From Chryseosolibacter sp964551035 (GTDB lineage Bacteria; Bacteroidota; Bacteroidia; Cytophagales; Cyclobacteriaceae), in the NCBI GenBank assembly GCA_964551035.1, contig CAZKBK010000003.1:124001-188000 (forward strand): DNA of 64,000 nucleotides, read 5' to 3'. Positions within the stretch are counted from its first letter, which is position 1. Every line of letters begins with the position of its first letter. The translations under genes and the position numbers were made by a program. The notes beneath the pieces were generated by a model. It was not told the origin of the DNA. It saw only the letters and a list, made by a program, of their open reading frames with translations, and did no database searches. Below, in pieces: positions 25,486 to 34,101 of the stretch.

Positions 25486-26790
25486 TTAGTATTCGTTCTT
25501 TCCATCCAGGTCATCGATCAACAGGCTCTTCGTCTTGTTGAGGATCTCGTTGAAAAAATTCCTGGACGTAACCGTTTTCCTTGCACGTGCGGTCTTGATC
25601 GTTTCCCGAGCTTCTTTGTACCGGTCGGCCCGCTCATCCAGCGAGCGGAATCCTGAAAGAACGAGGCCCACCGCTGTCGCATACATCGGGCTCTTTACGG
25701 ACTCAATCTTCGTCTTTCCCAGGTGTTCATTAGGATACCCTATTCGCGTGTCCATTCCCGTCATGTACTCGACGAGTTGTTTGAGGTTCGCCAACTGCGC
25801 GCCACCACCGGTGATCACAATGCCCCCCGCGAGCTTATTTTCAAATCCCGAACTGATGATTTCTGAATGCGCCATCTCGATGATCTCCTCCATCCGCGCC
25901 TGGATGATATTGGCCAGGTTCTTCACGGATATCTCTTTGGCTGCGCGATTGCGAATCCCCGGTATAGATACGATTTCATTTGGACTCGCCTCCTCGGCGA
26001 TCGCCTTGCCAAAGCGGGTTTTGAGTTGCTCGGCCTGTTGGGGCAATACCATCAAGCCTTGTTTGATATCGTTGGTGACAATGTTTCCTCCGAAGGGTAT
26101 CACCGCCGTGTGCCGAATGATGTTGTCGTAAAAGATGGCGATATCCGTCGTGCCGCCGCCGATGTCGATCAGGCAAACACCCGCTTCCTTTTCTTCATCA
26201 CTCAATACCGCGAGGCTTGAAGCGAGCGGCTCGAGAATCAGGTCCTCAATTTCCAGGCCGGTACGTCGAACACATTTGTTTACGTTGTTGATCGCATTGG
26301 TCTGAGCCGTAATGATGTGAAAGTCGGCTTCAAGCCGCACCCCCGACATGCCCACCGGCTCTTTAATGCCTTCTTCATAGTCGACCATGTAGTCCTGGGG
26401 CATGACATGGATGATCTGGCTGCCAGGGGGTACAACCATGCGGTACATGTCTTGCGTGAGCCGCTCCACATCGTCGATGGTGATCTCGTCATCCTTCGAG
26501 CCGCGGGTAATTCCCCCATGCTGAATAAAGCTTCTGATGTGCTGCCCGGCAATACCCACATTTACAACCCCGACATCGATGCCGGCCTGGTCACCGGCTT
26601 CTCGTATGGCCTTCTCGATGGCATACACGGTCTTGTCTATATTGAAGACAATGCCCTTGACAACGCCTTCGGACTCCGCTTTGCCCATGCCGAGCACCTC
26701 CAGCTTGCCAAATTCATTCTTCCGGCCGACGATCGCACAAATCTTGGTTGTGCCTATGTCGAGCCCGACTACGATTTTCTCCTGTTCCAT
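25486..26790 (-). CDS. ftsA: Cell division protein FtsA
   Basis: A 434-residue actin-like ATPase that tethers FtsZ filaments to the membrane and recruits later division proteins. The phosphate-1 loop GLDIGTTK (9-16), the SHS2-containing 1C domain, DIGGGTTDIA and the adenosine motif ITGGGAQLANL are present. A C-terminal segment with ARARKTV and a last amphipathic stretch should bind the membrane. It lies between ftsQ and ftsZ as in most bacteria, but the 231-bp gap from ftsQ holds an unusual 7-bp-periodic inverted repeat. Confidence 0.98.
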   Translation of the reverse strand: MEQEKIVVGLDIGTTKICAIVGRKNEFGKLEVLGMGKAESEGVVKGIVFNIDKTVYAIEKAIREAGDQAGIDVGVVNVGIAGQHIRSFIQHGGITRGSKDDEITIDDVERLTQDMYRMVVPPGSQIIHVMPQDYMVDYEEGIKEPVGMSGVRLEADFHIITAQTNAINNVNKCVRRTGLEIEDLILEPLASSLAVLSDEEKEAGVCLIDIGGGTTDIAIFYDNIIRHTAVIPFGGNIVTNDIKQGLMVLPQQAEQLKTRFGKAIAEEASPNEIVSIPGIRNRAAKEISVKNLANIIQARMEEIIEMAHSEIISSGFENKLAGGIVITGGGAQLANLKQLVEYMTGMDTRIGYPNEHLGKTKIESVKSPMYATAVGLVLSGFRSLDERADRYKEARETIKTARARKTVTSRNFFNEILNKTKSLLIDDLDGKNEY

Positions 26791-26826
26791 GGTTGTAAAT
26801 ATTTGAAAGTGGTTGTTGCTAAAGCT

Positions 26827-27019
26827 AGGTACGAGATACGAAGTACGAGGTACGATGCCGCATCCTTCAAAACGCGCCGGACATTCTCTTTTTCCATCAT
26901 CATTCCGATATCTTTCATTACACTCGTTTTTCTCCTTTTTTCTCCGGGTCGCCCGCTCGCTCTTCCTATCTCGTTCCCCCCACCCCCTACGTACCTCGTA
27001 CCTCTCACCTCGTACCTCG
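26827..27019. repeat. Inverted pair of 7-bp tandem arrays between ftsQ and ftsA
   Basis: The left array, 26827-26855, reads AGG-TACGAGA-TACGAAG-TACGAGG-TACGA. The right array, 26987-27019, reads CTACGTA-CCTCGTA-CCTCTCA-CCTCGTA-CCTCG, the same unit in reverse orientation. Between them lie about 130 bp of pyrimidine-rich sequence without an ORF. The right array begins 3 bp from the ftsQ stop codon. In the ftsQ-ftsA mRNA the arrays could pair into a long stem. The layout suggests a small non-coding repeat element inserted in the operon. Confidence 0.75.
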
Positions 27020-27021
27020 CC

Positions 27022-27786
27022 CTACTCTGCCACAATTTGCCCTGCGAACTCAAGACTGACCCTGTCGTATGTATTCCATCCGACGCGGGGAACGATCTCT
27101 TTATAGAAGATCATTAGTTTCCGAAATTTCAGCGCCACGTCGTCGGGGTATCCAAATTCGATCACCTCGTCTCCTACCTGGGCAAACATCCGGATGCGGC
27201 CCTTTCCGTCCACGTTAAGCTCCGTAATTTGTGCATTCCAAAACTCATCGGCCCGGATCCAATCGATCATTGCCTTCAATTGCAAACCCAGCGGATCGTC
27301 CTGCACATGTTGTTTGCGTAGTAATCCTTTCACATAGGATCCGGTCAGGAGCATTACGCGTGACGTAAACCGTTCCGACACGGGCATGATGGTACCATCT
27401 TCAGCAATGTAGCCGTCGGGACCGTCGCTCCGCATCATGCGCGCAATGGGTCTTCTCAACTCCACATTCACAGTGATGTTACCCTTGAGGTCGCTGTACA
27501 GTTCGGCATCACGGATAAAAGGATCGCGTTTGATCCGCTCCTCCAGCGTTTTCAGATTGAGGGCATCGACGCCTACGCCAATCAGGTTCCGTTGGTCGAC
27601 CTCCATCAATTTCAATATATCGGCTTCCTCCACAAAGTAGTTAGCTTCGCTGTTGATGATCCGCACGTTAATGTCGCGCACGGCGAGATCGGCTTTCGAC
27701 CGCTCCGTAAAGGCAATGAGCCCAAACACCACCACCAGCACGGCGGCGACTTTCAACTCACGTCTGATGTTGATCTTAAACGCCAT
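27022..27786 (-). CDS. ftsQ: Cell division protein FtsQ
   Basis: A 254-residue bitopic membrane protein of the divisome. One N-terminal membrane helix (about 11-28) is followed by a POTRA-like domain (about 38-110, DILKLMEVDQRNLIGV, LEERIKRDPFIRDAELY) and a beta domain. Sequence identity in this family is low; the call also rests on its place between murC and ftsA. The start codon overlaps the end of murC by 11 bp. The repeat element starts right after the stop codon. Confidence 0.93.
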   Translation of the reverse strand: MAFKINIRRELKVAAVLVVVFGLIAFTERSKADLAVRDINVRIINSEANYFVEEADILKLMEVDQRNLIGVGVDALNLKTLEERIKRDPFIRDAELYSDLKGNITVNVELRRPIARMMRSDGPDGYIAEDGTIMPVSERFTSRVMLLTGSYVKGLLRKQHVQDDPLGLQLKAMIDWIRADEFWNAQITELNVDGKGRIRMFAQVGDEVIEFGYPDDVALKFRKLMIFYKEIVPRVGWNTYDRVSLEFAGQIVAE

Positions 27787-29170
27787 ATTTTCGTTTCAAC
27801 ATTTTCCGAATCGGTTCCACCAATGTATCGATATCGCCAGCGCCTACCGTTGTGAGCACGTCCACGTCCAGATGCTCCAGTTTTTGAAGTAAATCCAATT
27901 TATTACAACGCATTTTTACCGGGCTGGATACATCCTTTAGGATCATATCCGCATCCACACCGGGTATGGGAAGTTCTCGCGCGGGATAGATGTCCATCAG
28001 CAACAACTCATCGGCGAGGCTCAGGCTCTTCGAGAAACCCGGCGCAAAATCCCGGGTCCGGGAGAACAGGTGCGGCTGAAAGATCACCGTCAGTTTCCGC
28101 TGCGGGTACATCGACCTCATGGAAGTGAGGAAGGCTTCGATCTCCGTGGGATGATGTGCATAATCGTCGACGTAGACGACGCGGTTTGACTTCACCACAA
28201 ATTCAAACCTGCGCTTGACGCCGGTGAACGACTCCAATGCTGTTTTAATGGCGGGCATTTTTACGCCACAGTGGTGGGCCGCAACGGACGCGGCAACTGC
28301 GTTCTCAATGTTATGAAAACCGGGGACGCCGAGCTTAATATGCTCGACCTTTCCAAAACCATGGAGGTCGAATTCAAAAAATCCGCTCTTTGCTTTGATA
28401 TTGCCGGCAAAAAATTGTCCCCGGCTCATGCTGTAAGTATTTTTTGTCACATGTTCGATGTCGGCCGCGAGTTCTTCCGCGACGGACTCGTGGATCACGA
28501 GGTATCCTCCCTTGTCGATCTGTTTAATGAAGTCCCGGAAGGAGGTGATCACGTGTTCATGGCTTCCATAAATGTCCAGGTGATCCGGATCGGCCGACGT
28601 CACAATGGCTACATGCGGGAACAACTTGAGGAACGAGCGATCAAACTCATCCGCTTCGGCCACCGCGATGGTCCGATCCCCGGCCTTACCGTTCATTACC
28701 AAATTTGACGCGTAGTTTGTCGTGATCCCACCCAGGAAGGCAACCATGTCCTTGCCAGCTGTTTTGAGAATGTGGGCAACCATCGACGAAGTTGTCGTCT
28801 TGCCATGGGTGCCGGCAACCGCCACGGTTGTATACGCTTTTGAAATCAAACCCAGCACTTCCGACCGTTTCGCGATCACATAGCCCTGCTCATTGAGGAA
28901 GGTGTATTCCTTATGATCTGCTGGAATCGCAGGCGTGTAAACCACTAACGTACCGCTTTTGTGATCGCGCACCGCGTCAGGAATGTTGTCGACCGCGTCG
29001 TCATAGTGAATAGCCATGCCTTCCGCCTCGAGTGCCGTGGTTAGCATTGTTTTGGTCCGGTCATAGCCGTAGATCCTTGTTCCTGTACCCGCGAACCAAC
29101 GCGCAAGCGCACTCATTCCGATCCCCCCGATCCCCAGAAAATAGACAATATCGTATTCGTCAATCCTCAC
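27776..29170 (-). CDS. murC: UDP-N-acetylmuramate-L-alanine ligase
   Basis: A 464-residue Mur ligase adding L-Ala to UDP-MurNAc, the first residue of the peptidoglycan stem peptide. The dinucleotide-like FLGIGGIGMS (11-20), ATP loop GTHGKTTT (120-127), ADEFDRSF, and YAHHPTEI near the C-terminal domain are typical. The start is GTG at 29170, overlapping the murG stop codon by 4 bp (GTGA). Confidence 0.97.
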   Translation of the reverse strand: MRIDEYDIVYFLGIGGIGMSALARWFAGTGTRIYGYDRTKTMLTTALEAEGMAIHYDDAVDNIPDAVRDHKSGTLVVYTPAIPADHKEYTFLNEQGYVIAKRSEVLGLISKAYTTVAVAGTHGKTTTSSMVAHILKTAGKDMVAFLGGITTNYASNLVMNGKAGDRTIAVAEADEFDRSFLKLFPHVAIVTSADPDHLDIYGSHEHVITSFRDFIKQIDKGGYLVIHESVAEELAADIEHVTKNTYSMSRGQFFAGNIKAKSGFFEFDLHGFGKVEHIKLGVPGFHNIENAVAASVAAHHCGVKMPAIKTALESFTGVKRRFEFVVKSNRVVYVDDYAHHPTEIEAFLTSMRSMYPQRKLTVIFQPHLFSRTRDFAPGFSKSLSLADELLLMDIYPARELPIPGVDADMILKDVSSPVKMRCNKLDLLQKLEHLDVDVLTTVGAGDIDTLVEPIRKMLKRKYGV

Positions 29171-30279
29171 GATCCAAGGAGTTTTTCAATTTCGTTAACG
29201 ATGTCTTCCGTCGCATGGGGTTTGGCAAGGGTCCTGATGTTTCCAGCGAGCCGGTTTGCGCGTTGCTCATCAAACAATAGCTTAAGGGACTCGTCGACGA
29301 GATCCCGTCGCGCATCCCGGTCGGCCACCAATAAGGCCGCGTCCTTCTCCACGAGTGCCATCGCGTTCTTCGTCTGATGATCCTCGGCCACATTTGGTGA
29401 AGGCACCATGATGACGGGCTTTGCTGCGATGCAGAGTTCTGACACGGCCAGGGCACCCGAGCGGGAGATCACCACATCCGCAGCGGCATAGGCAAGGTCC
29501 ATCTCTTTTACAAAGTCCTGCAGCCTGATCTTTCGAAGGTCGTATCGCGCGAGTTGTGCGCGACAGGTGTCATAATAGCCTTTGCCGGTCTGCCAGATCA
29601 CCTGAACGCCTGCGTCGATAAGTTTTTCAACACCCATGAGGATGCTCTCATTGATGGTTCTGGCGCCAAGACTTCCACCGATCACCAGCAGAGTTTTCGT
29701 CTGTAGGTCAAAGCCAAAATGTGTCCTTGCCTTCTCCCGCTTGCTATCGATGGAGAGGATGTCTTTCCGGACGGGATTTCCCGTAAGGACAATTTTCTCT
29801 TTTGGAAAGTATTTTTCCATCCCGTCGTAGGCAACGCATATGCGGCTCGCCTTCTCGGCAACTTGTTTGTTCGCCAGTCCGGCGAAAGAGTTTTGCTCTT
29901 GTATCACAGCCGGGATACCAGCACGGGTGGCGGCAATCATGATCGGTCCGCTCGCAAATCCGCCTGTACCCACCACGGCGTGGGGCCGGTAACGCCTGAT
30001 GATGACCAATGCGCGGAGGTAGCTCATCAGCAACTTGATGGGGAAAAGCAGGTTGGACAAGGTGAACTTGCGCTGGATACCGCTGATCCAAAGTCCCATG
30101 ATCCGGTATCCGGCCTCGGGAACGCGCGTCATTTCCATACGTCCTTTGGCGCCGACGAAAAGGATCTGCGCGTCCTGATGCCGTTCGCGAAACGCGTTCG
30201 CAATGGCAATGGCCGGGAAGATGTGCCCGCCGGTACCCCCTCCGCTAATGATAAGGCGATATGGTTGTTGTCCGCTCAT
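29167..30279 (-). CDS. murG: UDP-N-acetylglucosamine transferase MurG
   Basis: A 370-residue GT28 glycosyltransferase that adds GlcNAc to lipid I to make lipid II on the inner membrane face. The N-terminal GGGTGGH (13-19), the acceptor motif VGTGGFASGP, QEQNSFAGLANK, GGSLGARTIN and the donor-binding SRSGALAVSEL are present. The start overlaps the ftsW stop by 4 bp (ATGA). Confidence 0.98.
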   Translation of the reverse strand: MSGQQPYRLIISGGGTGGHIFPAIAIANAFRERHQDAQILFVGAKGRMEMTRVPEAGYRIMGLWISGIQRKFTLSNLLFPIKLLMSYLRALVIIRRYRPHAVVGTGGFASGPIMIAATRAGIPAVIQEQNSFAGLANKQVAEKASRICVAYDGMEKYFPKEKIVLTGNPVRKDILSIDSKREKARTHFGFDLQTKTLLVIGGSLGARTINESILMGVEKLIDAGVQVIWQTGKGYYDTCRAQLARYDLRKIRLQDFVKEMDLAYAAADVVISRSGALAVSELCIAAKPVIMVPSPNVAEDHQTKNAMALVEKDAALLVADRDARRDLVDESLKLLFDEQRANRLAGNIRTLAKPHATEDIVNEIEKLLGS

Positions 30280-31460
30280 GCAGCCTGCGCTGAGAGATTT
30301 TTGTTTTCTTTGTGTTCTCCCTTAACCTGGCGCTCCCAGGCGTGGTCTTGCTCGCCCCGACTCACGCTCAATACAATACCGATTGCCAGTCCGGTAAACA
30401 CCATCGACGTCCCGCCCATGGAAATAAATGGCAGCGGTTGTCCCGTGATCGGGCCGAGGCCTACCACGACGCCCATGTTGATCATTGCCTGGCAGACGAT
30501 GTCGAAACACAATCCCGCGGACAGCAACCCTCCGAATGCCCGCTCACTGTTATAGGCCCCCTTCATGCCGCGATGAAGCAGGACCAGGTAAAGGATCAAT
30601 ACGACCGCGCCTCCAATCATTCCATATTCCTCAATAAGGATGGCAAAAATGAAGTCGGCGTAAGGGTTAGGAAGAATGTTGCGTTGATCACTGTTGCCGG
30701 GCCCTTTTCCCGTGAGTCCGCCTGTGGCAATGGCGATGTAGCCGTGCTTCGCCTGAAACTGTGGTTCTTTTTCTCCCTGAACAAAAGCGACATAGTCGTT
30801 GATGCGGGAAACCATTGTTCCGCCGCGCACGCCGAATTTAAAGGCAAGCGCGCCGAACAGTATACCAACGAAGAACAACATGGCCAGGTATTTCATCGGC
30901 ACCCGGCCGATAAACATGATCAGCATGCAGGTGACGAGCAGCAGGATGGCCGAAGACATGTTCGTCAATGCGATCAGCCCGCAGATCGTGCCACACCAGA
31001 ACAACATCGGTATGAGCGATTCTTTGATGTCATCAATATTCTGTTGACGTTTGGAAAGCATGCTGGCAAGATTCACGATGAGCGCCAGGCTGGCGAAGTC
31101 GGAGGGCTGGAACGATCCGACGATCGGAACCTGTATCCATCGCGCGGCGTCGTTGATAGTGGTTCCGTGGATGAACGTGTAGATCAGCAAAGGAATGCTT
31201 GCATAGAGGGCAAAGCGCGACAGCCGTGAATAGTACCGATAGTCGATCTTGTGCGCGAACCACATGGCGGCCAGCCCCACCATCACGTGGAGCGTGTGCT
31301 TGAACAGGTAGGCCTCGGGCGTCTTCGTCTGCTTGAATGCCAATGTGCCGATCGAGCTGTATACCACCAGGATGCTGATCATCGACAAAGCGAAAACAAC
31401 CGCCCAGATCACCCGGTCGCCCTGCAGGTTGTTGTCGGTCCATTCCTTCAGTTTCTTCAT
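30276..31460 (-). CDS. ftsW: Lipid II polymerase FtsW (SEDS family)
   Basis: A 394-residue integral membrane protein with about ten helices and the SEDS signatures GAARWI-like NDAARWIQVP, QPSDFASLAL and a C-terminal GPITGQPLPFISMGGTSM. It is the septal peptidoglycan glycosyltransferase, acting with the class B PBP encoded upstream in the cluster. FtsW is preferred over RodA because of its place between murD and murG. The start overlaps the murD stop by 4 bp. Confidence 0.96.
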   Translation of the reverse strand: MKKLKEWTDNNLQGDRVIWAVVFALSMISILVVYSSIGTLAFKQTKTPEAYLFKHTLHVMVGLAAMWFAHKIDYRYYSRLSRFALYASIPLLIYTFIHGTTINDAARWIQVPIVGSFQPSDFASLALIVNLASMLSKRQQNIDDIKESLIPMLFWCGTICGLIALTNMSSAILLLVTCMLIMFIGRVPMKYLAMLFFVGILFGALAFKFGVRGGTMVSRINDYVAFVQGEKEPQFQAKHGYIAIATGGLTGKGPGNSDQRNILPNPYADFIFAILIEEYGMIGGAVVLILYLVLLHRGMKGAYNSERAFGGLLSAGLCFDIVCQAMINMGVVVGLGPITGQPLPFISMGGTSMVFTGLAIGIVLSVSRGEQDHAWERQVKGEHKENKNLSAQAA

Positions 31461-32824
31461 ATCGGTTGTTTTTCAATTTCACCCCTGAGTTCCTGCACCG
31501 CCTGACGGAACTGGTTGCCCCGGTCTTCGTAGTTCCTGAACAAGTCAAAACTCGCGCATGCCGGCGAAAGCAGTACCACATCGCCTTGCTGCGCCGCCTC
31601 CAGTGCCATCCTTACCAGGTCGGTCACGCGTACGGTTTCCATGATCTTTGGAACAACACCCGTGAACGCCTCCCTCAACTTTGAGTTATCTTTTCCCAGG
31701 CAGATCAAAGCGCGGACTTTCTTGCGCACTTCCTCTTTGATAATCGAATAATCATTACCCTTATCGATGCCACCGGCGATCCATACCAGCGGTTGCGTGT
31801 AGCTACCCAGGGCGTATACAACGGAGTCGACATTGGTGGCTTTCGAATCATTGACAAATTCGATCCCCTTGATCACGCCGACCGACTCCAGTCGGTGGGG
31901 TGCGTTTCTGAACGTCTTCAGCCCTTCCCGGATGTTTTCGACGGTGACGCCAGCCAGGCGGGCTGCGGAAACAGCGGCCATGGTGTTGATGAGGTTGTGC
32001 GGACCTTTCAGCGTGGTGTCGTTTTGCTCAATATCAAAGGCATCGTCGCCAACGCGGAATTGCATCGTTGTCCCGACCGCCCTAACGCGCGTTCCTGACG
32101 AAGCATCCAACGAAATGGCCTCCTGCCGGGGAACCACGGAGCGTGTTATCATTTCGCGCGCGATGATCGTGTCGTCGGCATAATAGATGAAGTGTTGCTG
32201 CGGTTCCATGTTTCGAATGATCTGGAACTTGGAATTCACGTAATTCTGCAGATTGTACGCGTACCGGTCGAGGTGATCGGGGGTGATGTTAAGCAGAATG
32301 GCGACGTCGGGTTTGAACGTCTCGATTCCGTCGATCTGGAAACTGCTCATCTCAATCACATACCAGTCATGCCGACCGGCGGCAACTTGCCGGGCCATGC
32401 TCGAGCCGACATTGCCGGCAAGCGCAACGTTCAATCCCGCGTGTTTCATCAGATGCCAGGTCAGCAACGTCGTTGTCGTTTTTCCATTGGTACCCGTGAT
32501 GGCAATAATCCGGCTATCGTCCACGTAGCGAAAGGCGAATTCGATCTCGTCAATGACGGAAATGCCGGCGTTTCTGACCGTCTGCACAATCGCGGCCTTT
32601 TCGGGGATACCCGGGCTCTTGATCACCAGGCTCGACTGCAAAATGCGCTCCTCCGAATGGGCACCCGATTCAAACGCAATGTCGTGACGGGACAGTTCGT
32701 CCCGGTGCGCTTCTTTGATCATGCCCTGATCAGAAACAAAGACGTCCCATCCCCTTGCCTTTGCCAGCAAGGCAGCGCCGGTACCGCTTTCTCCAGCCCC
32801 CAATATCGTCAGGTGTTCACTCAT
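31457..32824 (-). CDS. murD: UDP-N-acetylmuramoyl-L-alanine-D-glutamate ligase
   Basis: A 455-residue Mur ligase that adds D-Glu to UDP-MurNAc-L-Ala. N-terminal LGAGESGTGAALLA, ATP loop GTNGKTTT (111-118), LNITPDHLDRY, and the C-terminal LLSPACASFDLFRNYEDRG, a MurD hallmark, are all seen. The start overlaps the mraY stop by 4 bp (ATGA). Confidence 0.98.
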   Translation of the reverse strand: MSEHLTILGAGESGTGAALLAKARGWDVFVSDQGMIKEAHRDELSRHDIAFESGAHSEERILQSSLVIKSPGIPEKAAIVQTVRNAGISVIDEIEFAFRYVDDSRIIAITGTNGKTTTTLLTWHLMKHAGLNVALAGNVGSSMARQVAAGRHDWYVIEMSSFQIDGIETFKPDVAILLNITPDHLDRYAYNLQNYVNSKFQIIRNMEPQQHFIYYADDTIIAREMITRSVVPRQEAISLDASSGTRVRAVGTTMQFRVGDDAFDIEQNDTTLKGPHNLINTMAAVSAARLAGVTVENIREGLKTFRNAPHRLESVGVIKGIEFVNDSKATNVDSVVYALGSYTQPLVWIAGGIDKGNDYSIIKEEVRKKVRALICLGKDNSKLREAFTGVVPKIMETVRVTDLVRMALEAAQQGDVVLLSPACASFDLFRNYEDRGNQFRQAVQELRGEIEKQPI

Positions 32825-34053
32825 CGAAGTTTCAGCGTTGCAAGGGTTGCGATGGCCAACAGTATTCCTACGATCCAGAAGCGTGTCACGATCTTCGCTT
32901 CCGGAATATTTTTCTTTTGATAATGATGGTGCAGCGGCGACATCAGGAATATCCTCCTTCCCTCGCCAAATTTCTTTTTCGTGTACTTAAACCACCCGAC
33001 CTGGATCATGACCGACAGGTTCTCGATCAGGAAGATTCCGCAAAGGACCGGGATCAATAGCTCCTTTCTCACGGCCAAAGCGAGCACGGCGATAACGCCA
33101 CCCAGGGTAAGGCTCCCCGTGTCGCCCATGAATACTTGCGCGGGGTACGCGTTGTACCAGAGAAAGCCCAGGCATGCCCCGACAAAGGCGGTGCAGAATA
33201 TCACCACCTCCGACAGGTTGGGAATGTACATGATGTTCAAATAGTTGCTGAAGTCGATACGACCCGAAAGGTACGCCAGGATGGCGATGGCCATTCCGAT
33301 GATGCCGGACGTTCCCGCAGCCAGGCCGTCAATTCCGTCGGTGATGTTCGCTCCATTGGATACAGCCGTCACGACAATAATCACCACGAGCGTGTAAATG
33401 ATCCAGGTATAGTCATTGGGAATAAAGGCCAGAATGTTGTTGTAATCGAGTTCATTGTTCTTGAAGAACGGCACCGTCGTCTTCATGGATTTCACATCCC
33501 GGAATTGTTGGGTTTCAAGCGCTTCCTGTTCAGCTTCCGCCCGCTGTATGGCGGAGACCTCGGCGGCAGGCACGACTTCCCGCACCACGACCTCTTCACT
33601 GAAATACAAGGTCAATCCGACAATTAACCCGAGGCCTACCTGCCCTACGATCTTGAATTTACCTGCGAGGCCCTGTTTGTCTTTCTTGAATACCTTGATG
33701 TAATCGTCAAGAAATCCGATCAGCCCAAGCCATACCGTAGCGATGATCAGAAGGATGACGTAGACGTTGTCGATCCGGGCGAACAAAAGGGTCGGTACGA
33801 GGATCGCCGCGATGATGATCAGGCCACCCATGGTTGGCGTGCCCTTCTTCGACATTTGCCCCTCCAATCCGAGATCGCGGATATCCTCGCCCACCTGCTT
33901 GCGCCTCAGAAAGTTGATCAGGCTTTTACCAAAGGTGATCGTGATCAGCAGGGAAAAGAACGCCGCCATTCCCGCGCGGAAGGAAATGTATTGAAACACC
34001 CCTGCTCCGGGAAAATCAAGTTTGTCGAGATAGTCAAAAATATAGTACAGCAT
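32821..34053 (-). CDS. mraY: Phospho-N-acetylmuramoyl-pentapeptide transferase
   Basis: A 410-residue polytopic membrane enzyme that transfers phospho-MurNAc-pentapeptide to undecaprenyl phosphate, giving lipid I. Family motifs GTPTMGGLI, FLDDYIKVFKKDKQGL, NITDGIDGLA and MGDTGSLTLGG are present, with the basic HHHYQKK loop. It is longer than the E. coli enzyme (360) because of an insert of about 50 residues (about 165-215) after the fourth helix, charged and probably exposed; such an insert is usual in Bacteroidota. It lies 48 bp past murE. Confidence 0.98.
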   Translation of the reverse strand: MLYYIFDYLDKLDFPGAGVFQYISFRAGMAAFFSLLITITFGKSLINFLRRKQVGEDIRDLGLEGQMSKKGTPTMGGLIIIAAILVPTLLFARIDNVYVILLIIATVWLGLIGFLDDYIKVFKKDKQGLAGKFKIVGQVGLGLIVGLTLYFSEEVVVREVVPAAEVSAIQRAEAEQEALETQQFRDVKSMKTTVPFFKNNELDYNNILAFIPNDYTWIIYTLVVIIVVTAVSNGANITDGIDGLAAGTSGIIGMAIAILAYLSGRIDFSNYLNIMYIPNLSEVVIFCTAFVGACLGFLWYNAYPAQVFMGDTGSLTLGGVIAVLALAVRKELLIPVLCGIFLIENLSVMIQVGWFKYTKKKFGEGRRIFLMSPLHHHYQKKNIPEAKIVTRFWIVGILLAIATLATLKLR

Positions 34054-34101
34054 CCTTTAAGTCATTTCAGTTTCAAACCCCGAACCCCTCATCGCATACT
34101 T

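Noticed and set aside
26827..27019. CRISPR-like array
   Set aside because: The unit is 7 bp without spacers, and the two arrays are in opposite orientation.
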